From: Bacilli bacterium
GTDB lineage: Bacteria; Bacillota_I; Bacilli_A; RF39; UBA660
Reading direction: 5' to 3'
DNA: 60,117 nt
NCBI GenBank assembly: GCA_017432645.1
Contig: JAFRIU010000032.1
Coordinates: 1 to 60,117, forward strand
This document shows, piece after piece, positions 8,278 through 17,335 of this stretch. Both the position numbers and the translations under genes were made by a program. The notes below the pieces were generated by a model. The model had not been told where the DNA came from. It made no database searches and saw only the letters and a list, made by a program, of their open reading frames with translations. Position 1 is the first letter of the stretch. The number at the start of each line of letters is the position of its first letter.

Positions 8278-9091
8278 ATGTCTCTCCCTCGCTTATTTCT
8301 TCTTCATAGTCTATTTCTTGTTTTGGCTTCAACTCATCAATTAGCATCATTCTTACATCGTCTAGTGTTAAGTTATATAGCATTTCTCCTTTTAAAGCAA
8401 TGGAAATCCTTCCTGTTTCTTCTGAGACTACGAGACAAATGGCATCGGTTTCTTCTGCAAGTCCTAGTGCCGCTCTATGTCTGGTTCCTAAATGTCTACT
8501 TACTTTTGGACTATTACTTGTTGGAAAAACAGCTCCTGCACACGTAATACGATTCCCTTGAATAATTACTCCTCCATCATGTAGAGGATTTCCCCTATAG
8601 AAAATGGAAATTAATAAATCACTGGATAAATCTGCATACAACTTCTTTGCTTTATCAATATAGTTTCCTAAGCTAATGTCTCTTTCAATTACAATTAAAG
8701 CTCCCATTCTTTCTTTTCTTAAGTAGTCAATGGTATTAATTAATTCATAAACCATACGTTCTCTTTCATCTACCGTAAGAACTTTATGTCTTCCTAGTAA
8801 TTGACTTCTACCAAGCTGTTCTAGAATCGTACGAATTTCTGGTTGGAAAATAATAATTAATGCAACTGGTCCCCATTGAATAATATAATCTAGTAGATAG
8901 CCAACTGTGATGAAATTAAAAACATCACTAACCCACTTCAAAAGAATAACGAAAGCGACTCCTTTAAAAATTAAAGAAAGTTTTACGTTATTTCGAATAT
9001 TTTTCAAAATATAATAAAATATAAACCAAACTAAAGAAATATCTACAATTTTTCTTAGTACATTTAACCCATCTAACAAAGTTATTGTCAT
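8261..9091 (-). CDS. cdaA: Diadenylate cyclase CdaA
   Basis: Membrane-bound enzyme making c-di-AMP from two ATP, a messenger for osmotic, potassium and wall balance. In 276 aa there are three N-terminal membrane helices (about 13-30, 38-58, 62-82), then the DAC domain with the catalytic DGG (172-174, PLHDGGVII) and GTRHR (202-206) motifs. The C-terminal tail is acidic and overlaps the start of cdaR. The gene stands at the head of a two-gene operon. Confidence 0.97.
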   Translation of the reverse strand: MTITLLDGLNVLRKIVDISLVWFIFYYILKNIRNNVKLSLIFKGVAFVILLKWVSDVFNFITVGYLLDYIIQWGPVALIIIFQPEIRTILEQLGRSQLLGRHKVLTVDERERMVYELINTIDYLRKERMGALIVIERDISLGNYIDKAKKLYADLSSDLLISIFYRGNPLHDGGVIIQGNRITCAGAVFPTSNSPKVSRHLGTRHRAALGLAEETDAICLVVSEETGRISIALKGEMLYNLTLDDVRMMLIDELKPKQEIDYEEEISEGETYEENR

Positions 9092-9193
9092 TCCTTCATC
9101 TCCTCAAATATGGACCTTTTTCATACCATATTACTATACTATCATATCATTGATAGAGATATTTATCAACCAAAAGAAAAAAAGAAACCTCTT

Positions 9194-11434
9194 TTAAAAG
9201 AAGTCTCTTTTCTTAATCATTCTTTTGTTTTCTAATTTCCTTTTCATGGCTTTGTTGGCATTGGCTAATGCTTCATTTTCTTGAATTTTTTCCAAAACAG
9301 AGAAATGGATTTGTTTTTTCTCTTTATCGGTCGATACTAGTTTTACTTTTAAACGATCCCCTACGTAATACGAAGTGTTACTTATAGAAATCATACTGAA
9401 GTTTTTAGGTTGATAAATATATTCTTCTTGGTCTAGTAGTACTACTCCTTCTAGTAAATTATTCAATTGAATCTCTAGGCCATATTCATTTACGGAGATA
9501 ACGACTGCTTCAAATTCTTCTCCTACTAGTCTATCAAAGTAGTTTATTGCGTTTAGTTTTTTTACATTTTTTTCTACTTTTTCTTGTATCATTTCCATTT
9601 TGGTTGCTTGATCCGCATAATCTGGTGCTAATTTTTTCCATTCATAAATTGCTCTTTTTCTTTTTTCTTCATCCTTTTCAAAATAACAATCTTTAGCAAT
9701 TCTTTCATTGGTATCATCTGCTAATCTACGAATTGGAGAAGTAAAGTGACAATAAATTGAAAATCCCGTACCGTAGTGCCCTATATTTTCTGTTGAATAA
9801 ATGGCAGGAGACATAGAGCGAATTAGTCTTGTTATTAAAACATCTTTTAAAGGACCTCCTTTTTCTTTGATGTGGGCAATTAATAATTGAAGATAGGTTT
9901 TATCCTCACAGATATCTTCTACTGAAAAGGCAAAAGGAATTCCAATTTTATCTAATAGTTTTAGAAGTTCTTTTAATTTTTCACGATTTGGAGTTCCATG
10001 TACACGGTATATTACTGGGATTCCTTCTGCTTCTAAGATCTCAGCAAAATTAGAATTGGCTAGAAGCATGAATTCTTCGATTAACTTTTCGGCCACATCT
10101 TGATAGCAAGCTTTTACATCAATTGGGTATCCATTTTCATCGTATAGGAATTTCAATTCTGGCTTTTCTAATTCTAATGCACCTCTTTGCATTCTCTTCT
10201 TTCTTAGCTTTTTTGCTAAAGCGGCCATTTTTTCTAAAGTTTCTTGATAAGCTTGATACTCTGGATCTATTATCTTATCTTTTAAAAGGCTATTTACTTT
10301 TTCATAAGTCATACCAATTCTAGATTTGATAACATTCAATACTAGAGAGTGACTAACTACATTAGCATTAGAGTCTATTTCCATTAGAACACCCATGGTA
10401 AGACGCTCTACTCCATCATTTAAGGAGCAGATGCCATTGGAAAGTTCTCGTGGCAATTGTGGATTTACACTACCATCAAAGTAGTAACTGGTTCCTCTTC
10501 GATAAGCTTCTTTATGAATAGGAGAAAAATTAGGAACGTAATGAGATACATCTGCAATTTCTACTCCTAATAATTGATTCCCATTTGGGAGAGTGTGTAA
10601 GGAAATACAGTCATCTTTATCTTTGGTATCTGATCCATCAATGGAAATGATTTCCCAATCCGTAAAATCTAGACGTCCTTCTTTATCTTTTTCTGTTACG
10701 GTAAGTGGAATCTTTTTTACTTGTTCTAGGCTTTCTTCACTAAAACCATAAGGCATGCCACATTGAAGAGCTTCTATTAAAGCTTCTTCTTTCGGATCAT
10801 CTTTATGCTCTAACTTCTCTATGATTTCTCCTATATAGAAATTCTCCCCTGCTGTCTTCTTTAAAGAAACGATTACTCTTTGACCTTCTATCTGTTCTCC
10901 TTCTAAAGCAATGGTGATGGATTCTTGCTTTTTATTGAGAGGTTTTACAAAGTACTGGTTTCCTAAACGAGTAATCTCTCCTAACACATTTCCCATGTTT
11001 CTATCTAGAACTTCTACTACTTTGGCTTTCCCTATTCCTAAAGATGTATCTACTAGGACAACATCCCCATCGATAGCAGAATTTATATTTTCCTTTGGAA
11101 CCTCTATTTTCTCTTCTACTACTACTTGATCTCCTTCTTTATCGATATAAGAGTTTATGGAAGTTACGATTCCGCCTCTTCCATCTATTGTGATTTTTCC
11201 TTTTCTATAAGGTGTTTTGCATAATAAAATATAGCCATCTGGCGTTTTAAAATAGGTCCAATCTTCTAGACCCTCTATTAAAATCTCTTGAACTTTTTTT
11301 ATGTCTTCTTCTGTTAATTCGAAAGAGTTATCCTCTATCTTTTTCAAAAGAGTTATTTTCTCTAATAATTGGTTTTTAGAAATTGCTCTTTTTTCTTTCT
11401 TTAAAATCCAATCAATACATTCTTTTAAATTCAT
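9194..11434 (-). CDS. rnr: Ribonuclease R (RNB family 3'-5' exonuclease)
   Basis: Hydrolytic 3'-5' exoribonuclease that degrades structured RNA and takes part in tmRNA-directed decay. 746 aa, close to the family size. Order: N-terminal helical/winged-helix part, cold-shock-like OB domains (about 75-210), the RNB catalytic domain with the Asp cluster SIDGSDTKDKDD (about 271-282), and a C-terminal S1 domain (GEEFEAVVISVNEYGLEIQL) with a basic tail. Unlike many Bacillota, smpB is not adjacent. An imperfect hairpin follows the stop at about 9172-9204. Confidence 0.96.
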   Translation of the reverse strand: MNLKECIDWILKKEKRAISKNQLLEKITLLKKIEDNSFELTEEDIKKVQEILIEGLEDWTYFKTPDGYILLCKTPYRKGKITIDGRGGIVTSINSYIDKEGDQVVVEEKIEVPKENINSAIDGDVVLVDTSLGIGKAKVVEVLDRNMGNVLGEITRLGNQYFVKPLNKKQESITIALEGEQIEGQRVIVSLKKTAGENFYIGEIIEKLEHKDDPKEEALIEALQCGMPYGFSEESLEQVKKIPLTVTEKDKEGRLDFTDWEIISIDGSDTKDKDDCISLHTLPNGNQLLGVEIADVSHYVPNFSPIHKEAYRRGTSYYFDGSVNPQLPRELSNGICSLNDGVERLTMGVLMEIDSNANVVSHSLVLNVIKSRIGMTYEKVNSLLKDKIIDPEYQAYQETLEKMAALAKKLRKKRMQRGALELEKPELKFLYDENGYPIDVKACYQDVAEKLIEEFMLLANSNFAEILEAEGIPVIYRVHGTPNREKLKELLKLLDKIGIPFAFSVEDICEDKTYLQLLIAHIKEKGGPLKDVLITRLIRSMSPAIYSTENIGHYGTGFSIYCHFTSPIRRLADDTNERIAKDCYFEKDEEKRKRAIYEWKKLAPDYADQATKMEMIQEKVEKNVKKLNAINYFDRLVGEEFEAVVISVNEYGLEIQLNNLLEGVVLLDQEEYIYQPKNFSMISISNTSYYVGDRLKVKLVSTDKEKKQIHFSVLEKIQENEALANANKAMKRKLENKRMIKKRDFF

Positions 11435-11485
11435 GACTGTTCCCCCTAGGTAATTTCTTACCTTATCATAAAATAGTCAAAAAAA

Positions 11486-11503
11486 AAAGACTTTTTAGTC
11501 TTT
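11486..11503 (-). terminator. Terminator of DUF378 gene
   Basis: Stem AAAGACT/AGTCTTT with a 4-base loop, followed on the minus strand by a long T run. The stop codon lies at the loop/stem edge. Confidence 0.8.
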
Positions 11504-11698
11504 AAAGTCTAGATGAGCCATTAGAATTCCAATATTGATTAATCCGCAGACTCCTACTACTGTATAAATCGCTCTTGTCAAAAAGGATCCTACTCCAAAT
11601 ATGGCTCCTACGAGATCAAATTCAAAGATTCCAATTAAGCCCCAATTAATGGCACCAATAATCGTAATCACTAATAAGACTTTTTGAATTGTTTCCAT
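11495..11698 (-). CDS. DUF378 small membrane protein
   Basis: 67 aa with two transmembrane helices (about 5-27 and 38-60) and the DUF378 pattern GAINWGLIGIFEFDLVGAI, then YTVVGVCGL. The family is common in Bacillota and has no assigned function. It has its own terminator, and AGGAGGAATC stands before the ATG. It is flanked by rnr and a wall hydrolase, which says nothing firm about its job. Confidence 0.9.
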   Translation of the reverse strand: METIQKVLLVITIIGAINWGLIGIFEFDLVGAIFGVGSFLTRAIYTVVGVCGLINIGILMAHLDFKD

Positions 11699-11744
11699 AT
11701 GATTCCTCCTACTTATAAGATGGTCATAAATTCAATTTTTATAC

Positions 11745-11770
11745 AAAAAAAGAATGGTTTTTAACCAATT
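11745..11770 (-). terminator. Terminator of NlpC/P60 gene
   Basis: An imperfect stem (AGAATTGGTT paired with AACCATTCT, one bulged T) is followed by seven T on the minus strand. Confidence 0.65.
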
Positions 11771-12774
11771 CTTCTTATGGATAGTATTTGTGTTCCAGAA
11801 CCATATAACCAACTGGCAATGGTATGTTCTTCTACTCCTCCACTAGGATTTGTGGCATGTACCATCTTGCCATTCCCTACATAAAGGGAAGAATGCGTTG
11901 CTTGTCCATTAGAGTATCCCCAAATGATAATATCTCCTGGCTCTGCGGAGTCATAGCTTACTCCTACTCCATCATAGATTTGTGTTGTGCTACTTCTGCT
12001 AACAGATATACCTATTCTAGAATAGACATATTGAACAAAGCCACTACAATCAAAACCATTTGGTCCATTTGAACCGGATATATATGGATATCCAATATAA
12101 GAATAAGCGATAGATACTAAATCTGAGGCACGTGAATTAGGAGCTAGATTACTATAAGTTGGCTGATAGTACTTTCTTTTTGGTGCAACAATTTCTAGAA
12201 CGAAATCTGCTGTTGTAATGTTTTTACTTTTGTCCATTGCAACTACTCTTACATCATGTTCTCCAACATCTCCAATTGTATCTCCATCATACTCTACATG
12301 ATAGTAGAAGCGATCTTCTTCGGATACTTCTTCCTGATAAGGAAGATCTCCATCGACATCATCTTTTACCCAATCTATATTTTCTAAAAGATTAATCCCC
12401 TCTCCTTTAGTTAGTGTCATTTTTTCTTCTTTTAATTGAATAGTAGGTTCTACACTATCGATTACAGAAATCACTAAAGGAACTTCTTTTACGATATTCT
12501 CTTTTTTTACTTCGACAACCACTTCTTGTTCTCCGACTACATTCGTATCAATATCTTTTTTAATTGATACGATTTCTCCCTCGACTTTTTTGATGTAATT
12601 ATGAATATCATAATTTGCACTACCATACTCTACGGCATGATTTTCATTCATGACTATCGTTATGGTTTGATAAATGTATTCCCTACTATAAATGTAGATA
12701 CAAGATGCCATGATAGAAAATACAATAATTAAAAAAGCTAGCTTTCTTTTCGAGGGTCCACCCATCGATTTCAT
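11761..12774 (-). CDS. NlpC/P60 cell-wall endopeptidase with Ig-like domain
   Basis: Predicted extracellular peptidoglycan stem-peptide hydrolase, 337 aa. One membrane anchor (about 11-28), then a beta-rich region with a DUF5011/HYR-like Ig domain (about 105-197: VEPTIQL..DGDLPYQEEV..GEHDVRVVAMDKSKN), a linker, and the C-terminal NlpC/P60 domain with Cys243 (GFDCSGFVQYVY), His294 (ATHSSLYVG) and His306. All three catalytic positions are present. GGGAGG precedes the ATG, and an extended -10 is at 12803-12811. It is a single-gene unit with its own promoter and terminator. Confidence 0.92.
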   Translation of the reverse strand: MKSMGGPSKRKLAFLIIVFSIMASCIYIYSREYIYQTITIVMNENHAVEYGSANYDIHNYIKKVEGEIVSIKKDIDTNVVGEQEVVVEVKKENIVKEVPLVISVIDSVEPTIQLKEEKMTLTKGEGINLLENIDWVKDDVDGDLPYQEEVSEEDRFYYHVEYDGDTIGDVGEHDVRVVAMDKSKNITTADFVLEIVAPKRKYYQPTYSNLAPNSRASDLVSIAYSYIGYPYISGSNGPNGFDCSGFVQYVYSRIGISVSRSSTTQIYDGVGVSYDSAEPGDIIIWGYSNGQATHSSLYVGNGKMVHATNPSGGVEEHTIASWLYGSGTQILSIRRIG

Positions 12775-12802
12775 AAATTATTGTCCTCCCTGAATGAGAT
12801 TT

Positions 12803-12811
12803 ATTATAGCA
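12803..12811 (-). promoter_or_regulatory. Extended -10 promoter of NlpC/P60 gene
   Basis: TGCTATAAT on the minus strand, 29 bases upstream of the start codon. Confidence 0.55.
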
Positions 12812-12878
12812 TGTTTCATTGGATTGTCAAAATCTTTCTTCTTTTACTATTATGATAGAATTCTTCCTTTTTATACTT

Positions 12879-14222
12879 TTATCGTTTAGAAAGTTCCACT
12901 ACTTTTCGCCATAGAAGAGGTCCTACCACTCCATTCACATCGAAACCATAATCTTGTTGGAGCTTCTTGACTGACTTCTCCGTTAATTCATCAAACGTTC
13001 CATTTACTCTTACTCCTGGAATCGAGTGATCATACTGACAAATGGAAAGCAAAAATCTTTGAAACCTTTTTACGTCTTCTCCTGTTGTACCTCTTGTTAG
13101 AAAATAATCCGGATATAATTCTTCTACATAGTTTTGATATTCTACAGGAAAAGATTTTAGAATTTTATCATAAATATCTTTTAATACCTTCCAATCTTGA
13201 TAAGTGAAAACTCCTGTTACTGGTAGACCATATTTTGCTTGAAATGCTTTTACCATGGTGATGGAATTATTATTGTAGATGGAATTGGTTTGCAATCTTG
13301 GAATATCTGGATCTAAAAAAGCAATTGCATTCAAAAAGTAATGAATGTGTTCTACTTCTATTCCTGTATCTCCATAATTTAATTCATCTTCATAAAGAAA
13401 TGTCGCTTCTTTTTCACTTAATCCTTCTGAATATAGATCAGATAATTTCTTTACACTGGTATAAACATATTTGATTTTATACCAGGTAGCTTTGTCTACG
13501 ATGCCTGTTACTGGCAGACTGAATATCTCTTGAAATTTTTTTACGGCTGAGGCAGTTTCTTCATCATAGATTCCTAAGGTGTCTGTAATTTCTGGAATAG
13601 CAGGATAATTCTTTTTGATCCTTTTTAAATCTCTTTGAATCGCAAGGACTGGATTTCCTGCACTCCCTAATCCAATTTCATATCCAGGATATCCTTCTGT
13701 TATATTTCCAACAGGGGCATTCTCAAAAAGAGAAATGTCTTGTCCATAATAGTATTTTAAGATTTCTAATGGCGTTTTTCCTTCATTTGCGAGTGATACT
13801 GTCCCCCATTGTGAAAGTCCCTCACAAGTTGTTTTTCTACCGTCACAATATCTCGTAAAATAAGGTTGGATTTGATTTCCTTTTACCACATAATTATTGA
13901 ATATTTCTTCTACAATATTATTCAAATTCTCATAGGTAGATCGATTTTCTACAAATGACTGATCATAAATAGGAGAAGATGTAATATCAAAATTATATCC
14001 TTTACTACGATACCATTCATTATAAATGCGATTCATGGCGAAGGATATGATAGCGTAAATATTAGCAACCAAACTGTTTTTTGGCCAAGTAGGATATAAT
14101 TCACTGGAAGCTACATTAGAAATATAATCTATGAAAGAAACACTAATATCTCTAGCAGATTCTGTTGGCTTTCCCAAGTGAACTGTAATGGTATTGGGTA
14201 CGACTGGATATCTAATAGCCAT
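12879..14222 (-). CDS. SleC-like cortex-lytic enzyme (SpoIID-like domain + PG-binding repeats)
   Basis: 447 aa from the ATG at 14222, behind AGGAGGCCAAA. The N-terminal domain has the SpoIID/LytB pattern: Glu41 in NVASSELYPTWP fits the catalytic Glu, and CEGLSQWGTVSLANEG then ILKYYYGQDI is the family signature (133-162). Three peptidoglycan_binding_1 repeats follow (about 183-250, 280-355, 380-445). This is the layout of mature clostridial SleC, a lytic transglycosylase that degrades spore cortex. No signal peptide is present, as expected for mother-cell-made spore proteins. It overlaps the upstream gene, which encodes the SleC pro-domain, by 11 bases. Similar proteins also occur outside spore formers, so the spore role is inference. 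Confidence 0.82.
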   Translation of the reverse strand: MAIRYPVVPNTITVHLGKPTESARDISVSFIDYISNVASSELYPTWPKNSLVANIYAIISFAMNRIYNEWYRSKGYNFDITSSPIYDQSFVENRSTYENLNNIVEEIFNNYVVKGNQIQPYFTRYCDGRKTTCEGLSQWGTVSLANEGKTPLEILKYYYGQDISLFENAPVGNITEGYPGYEIGLGSAGNPVLAIQRDLKRIKKNYPAIPEITDTLGIYDEETASAVKKFQEIFSLPVTGIVDKATWYKIKYVYTSVKKLSDLYSEGLSEKEATFLYEDELNYGDTGIEVEHIHYFLNAIAFLDPDIPRLQTNSIYNNNSITMVKAFQAKYGLPVTGVFTYQDWKVLKDIYDKILKSFPVEYQNYVEELYPDYFLTRGTTGEDVKRFQRFLLSICQYDHSIPGVRVNGTFDELTEKSVKKLQQDYGFDVNGVVGPLLWRKVVELSKR

Positions 14223-14613
14223 TTTGGCCTCCTGGAGTAAAATTAATATTTTGGACAACGCAAATTCCATCATACATATTGACTAAGAATTCTTGAGGTA
14301 AACTCATTTTGGATGTTGCTGTAATATGATATAGTGTACTGGTTGGTGCTTGTAAGTTATTTAGTTCTAGCGGTGGTGCCGGTAGAGATAATGTTTGAAT
14401 CATTCCAGAAGCATCGGTTTCTCCATCAAAAAAGATAACCTTTTCTTCTTTTAAATCTGTACTGACTGTAATGTGTAATCCTCCTACTGGGATTGCCTCA
14501 CTAGCAGCATAAGCTCGTATTTTTAGATTCCCTTTCCCAGAATTTAGAGTAATAAACTCTTGATACTCTTTACTCTTTTTGAATTCTTCATCTTGAATAG
14601 ATACAGTATTCAT
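14212..14613 (-). CDS. SleC pro-domain-like protein
   Basis: 133 aa from the ATG at 14613 with GGAGGAAT before it. Residues about 22-130 match the N-terminal propeptide region of clostridial SleC-type proteins: a beta-sandwich, carboxypeptidase-regulatory-like stretch (LKIRAYAASEAIPVGGLHIT), then ETDASGMIQTLSLPAPP, which fits the xNxSGxixxixxPxPP pattern, and an end in IVQNINFTPGG-like form. In SleC this part is fused to the enzyme; here it is a separate protein whose stop overlaps the enzyme's start. It may act in trans as inhibitor or folding aid. No signal peptide. Confidence 0.65.
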   Translation of the reverse strand: MNTVSIQDEEFKKSKEYQEFITLNSGKGNLKIRAYAASEAIPVGGLHITVSTDLKEEKVIFFDGETDASGMIQTLSLPAPPLELNNLQAPTSTLYHITATSKMSLPQEFLVNMYDGICVVQNINFTPGGQNGY

Positions 14614-14620
14614 ATTCCTC

Positions 14621-15454
14621 CTAAATTTGTAATATTTGACCAATGACTAATAAATTACTGGTCAAATTATTTTTTTTCTTAATTGCATCTACCGTCGTAT
14701 TAAACTTTTTCGCTATGCTATATAAACTATCTCCTCTCACTACAGTGTAGGAATTTCTCTTGACTGGAAGATACAGTATTTGTCCCGGATAGATTGTTGT
14801 TTCTAAATTGTTGGTGTTTATGAGTTCTTGAACATTGAGATTATACTTTTTTGCAATACTATATAGCGTATCCCCTTTTTGAACGATATATTCTTCTTTA
14901 TTCGTTTCTTCTATTGGCATATATTCTTCTCCAAAACACTCTTCTACCATCTCATTTAGCTTTTTTCTGATTTTCAAATTCTGACCAATCGTTAAATTCT
15001 CAGTTTTTAATCCATTATCTTGCATGATAGATTCTATTGTCGTGTTATAGATTCTTGCAATTGAGTATAGAGAGTCTCCTCTTTTTACGGTATAGTTTAT
15101 GTACTCTGGTACGTATAAATCTTCTTCTTTAGTATAGATTTCTGGAATTCTTAGTACCTGGCCAATATATAAATCATTACTTGTTAGATAATTTAAATTC
15201 TTGATTGATTCTACACTTGTTCCATAGACTCGTGCAATATTATATAAGGTATCTCCTTTTTTTACTGTGTAATAGAACATATTATCTGGATTTTCTCCAC
15301 TGTTTGTTGGAATTAGTAGAGTCTGTCCTATTTGTAAGGTTGCAGCATTTACACCATTTAAGCTGGCAAGTTCTGTTACGGATACTCCAAACTGGTTACT
15401 GATTCCATAAAGGGTATCTCCTCTTTTCACGATGTATGTTTGTATTTTTATCAC
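14621..15454 (-). CDS. Five-LysM-repeat protein
   Basis: 277 aa made almost only of five LysM domains (YIVKRGDTLYGIS, YTVKKGDTLYNIA, YTVKRGDSLYSIA, YIVQKGDTLYSIA, YTVVRGDSLYSIA), which bind peptidoglycan glycan strands. No signal peptide and no catalytic domain, like spore-coat LysM proteins of the SafA type. First gene of the operon with the SleC pro-domain and SleC-like genes (7-base gap, then overlap). The start is odd: the GTG at 15454 is itself part of the Shine-Dalgarno GAGGTG, and the codon at normal spacing from that site is ATA (15445). The next canonical start, a GTG at 15430, would cut into the first LysM. Confidence 0.9.
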   Translation of the reverse strand: MIKIQTYIVKRGDTLYGISNQFGVSVTELASLNGVNAATLQIGQTLLIPTNSGENPDNMFYYTVKKGDTLYNIARVYGTSVESIKNLNYLTSNDLYIGQVLRIPEIYTKEEDLYVPEYINYTVKRGDSLYSIARIYNTTIESIMQDNGLKTENLTIGQNLKIRKKLNEMVEECFGEEYMPIEETNKEEYIVQKGDTLYSIAKKYNLNVQELINTNNLETTIYPGQILYLPVKRNSYTVVRGDSLYSIAKKFNTTVDAIKKKNNLTSNLLVIGQILQI

Positions 15455-15501
15455 CTCAATTCATTATATTCTTCTTATAGAATTTCATTCTTTGGACATA
15501 A

Positions 15502-15527
15502 AAAAAGAGAAGGTTTCTTCTCTTTTT
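15502..15527 (-). terminator. Terminator of TGS-uridine kinase gene
   Basis: An 11-bp stem AAAAAGAGAAG/CTTCTCTTTTT with a 4-base loop, 58 bases past the stop. Confidence 0.8.
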
Positions 15528-15584
15528 CTGTTATTGTAGATGGGGTTCATTGCTTTTCGAGCCAACTGAAATCCTTACTATTTT

Positions 15585-17240
15585 TTATTCGTGGAAATAA
15601 CTTCCTCCGATAAATTCTCTAATTACCGCATCGGCTGGAATCGCATCGGCTGGAATTGGTAAGAATTGACGGAATATTCTTAATAGTCTTTTGGCTTCTT
15701 CATAGTATGGAGATTCCGGTTCAATTGCATATAATAATGGCTCTACATAAGTTTTTAATACTCCTATTTCATAGATGGCTGCAGAATTAATCATGGCATC
15801 ACTTTCATCTTGGAATGGGAAGATATATTTTTCCTCACCGCTTCTTACACTTGGCCATTGTTTTAGAGTATGCTCTACGGTATAATTTCTAGTTCGATTA
15901 TCTCTTACTATTCTTCTTAACAAACGATTATCACTTGTAGCAATACGGCTATGAGTATCCATATTTACTTCCGTTAATGGAGAAATATAAATCTTATACT
16001 TCTTGTCTCTAGAAATATTTGTTAAAATTTTATTATTCAAGGCATGAATTCCTTCAATAATTAATATATCGTTTTCTTCTAATTGCATTTCTCTCTTATA
16101 CTCTTTTTTACCAGTTGTGAAATTAAAAGTTGGGATTTTAACATTCTCACCTTTTAAGAGTTTTGCCATTTGCTCATCAAATAATTTTAAATTAATGGCT
16201 TCTAAACATTCAAAATCGTAATTTCCATTTTCATCTTTTGGTGTTTCTTCTCTTTCTACAAAATAGTCATCCATACTAATGGCTTTTGGATGAAGACCGA
16301 AACTTTCTAAGTACATGCATAATTTTCTAGAAGTTGTTGTTTTTCCTGAAGAAGATGGTCCAGCAATTAAGACTATTTTGATTTTATCCTTAGCTGCATT
16401 AATTTCTTTGGCAATGGATAATAAACGATTGCTTTGAAGGGTTTCATCAATCTTAATTAAATCACTGATTTTACCTGCAGAAACTACACGATTCAAATCC
16501 GCACAATTTTGCACTTTCATTAATTTTGCCCATTCTTTAAATTCATTGAAGGCTTCAAATAAGATAGGATGATGTTCATATTTTTTGATTTTATCTGGAA
16601 TATAAACTGTTGGAAATCTTAATGCAAATCCGTTTGATTTAATAAAAGTTAAATCAAAATCTTTTAATTTGCTGGTGGAAGATGGCATTAGATTATAAAA
16701 ATAATTATAAAGATTTCCTAGACGATAAAGAGTAATATAGTTATCGGTATTGTATTTTAAGACTTCTGCTTTGACATCATCTCCAATATCATGGAAGTAT
16801 TTCATAGCTTCTAATCGATCAATCGTTAGTTTTGTAATTGGCATATCTTTTTGAATAATAACTTTCATTTCTTCTTTTAACTGATTTAATTTTTCTTCCG
16901 TTAGGCGAAAAGTTGTCTGAAAATAAATTCCTTTATCTGCAGAGTGTTGAACGATAATATTGGCTTCTTCTCCAAATAGTTTTTTGGTTGCATAGAGCAT
17001 AATTAAAGTAAGTCCACTAATATGTACTCTATTTCCTTCTGGAGAGGTCAAATCTAAAAATTCTACTTCACAGTCTTCTGTTAACTTGTAAGATAATTCT
17101 TTCAAACGATTATTTACACGAGCAATTAGAATAGGATAGCGACTATCTCCTTGATGCTCCTGATAAATCTCTTGTAAGGTTATATTTTTATTATAAGTAT
17201 AGGTCTTTTTATTGATGGTTACTTGTATCGTGCCTATCAT
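15585..17240 (-). CDS. TGS-domain nucleoside (uridine) kinase-like protein
   Basis: 551 aa. Residues 1-64 form a TGS domain as in threonyl-tRNA synthetase, about 72-180 resemble the synthetase second additional domain (QHSADKGIYF, AMKYFHDIG), and the C-terminal half is a P-loop kinase of the uridine kinase/phosphoribulokinase family with Walker A GPSSSGKT (294-301) and the Asp-rich SMDDYF. This fusion is a known Bacillota/Thermotoga family (TM0751-like) annotated as nucleoside kinase; substrate unproven, and the synthetase-like half suggests RNA or nucleotide sensing. GGGAGTGA precedes the ATG, and a TGATATACT -10 lies at 17261-17269. Single-gene unit, divergent from clpP. Confidence 0.88.
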   Translation of the reverse strand: MIGTIQVTINKKTYTYNKNITLQEIYQEHQGDSRYPILIARVNNRLKELSYKLTEDCEVEFLDLTSPEGNRVHISGLTLIMLYATKKLFGEEANIIVQHSADKGIYFQTTFRLTEEKLNQLKEEMKVIIQKDMPITKLTIDRLEAMKYFHDIGDDVKAEVLKYNTDNYITLYRLGNLYNYFYNLMPSSTSKLKDFDLTFIKSNGFALRFPTVYIPDKIKKYEHHPILFEAFNEFKEWAKLMKVQNCADLNRVVSAGKISDLIKIDETLQSNRLLSIAKEINAAKDKIKIVLIAGPSSSGKTTTSRKLCMYLESFGLHPKAISMDDYFVEREETPKDENGNYDFECLEAINLKLFDEQMAKLLKGENVKIPTFNFTTGKKEYKREMQLEENDILIIEGIHALNNKILTNISRDKKYKIYISPLTEVNMDTHSRIATSDNRLLRRIVRDNRTRNYTVEHTLKQWPSVRSGEEKYIFPFQDESDAMINSAAIYEIGVLKTYVEPLLYAIEPESPYYEEAKRLLRIFRQFLPIPADAIPADAVIREFIGGSYFHE

Positions 17241-17260
17241 AAAATCACTCCCTTATTTTT

Positions 17261-17269
17261 AGTATATCA
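17261..17269 (-). promoter_or_regulatory. Extended -10 promoter of TGS-uridine kinase gene
   Basis: TGATATACT on the minus strand, 21 bases before the start codon. Confidence 0.5.
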
Positions 17270-17335
17270 CATTTTGTCATATTGATATATGAATAAATAA
17301 TATGGTTGACACTATACTAATTATAGGTGAATCCT

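Noticed and set aside
17306..17318. TTGACA before clpP as a -35 box
   Set aside because: The only -10-like sequence (TATACT) begins two bases after it; there is no hexamer at 16-18 bases.
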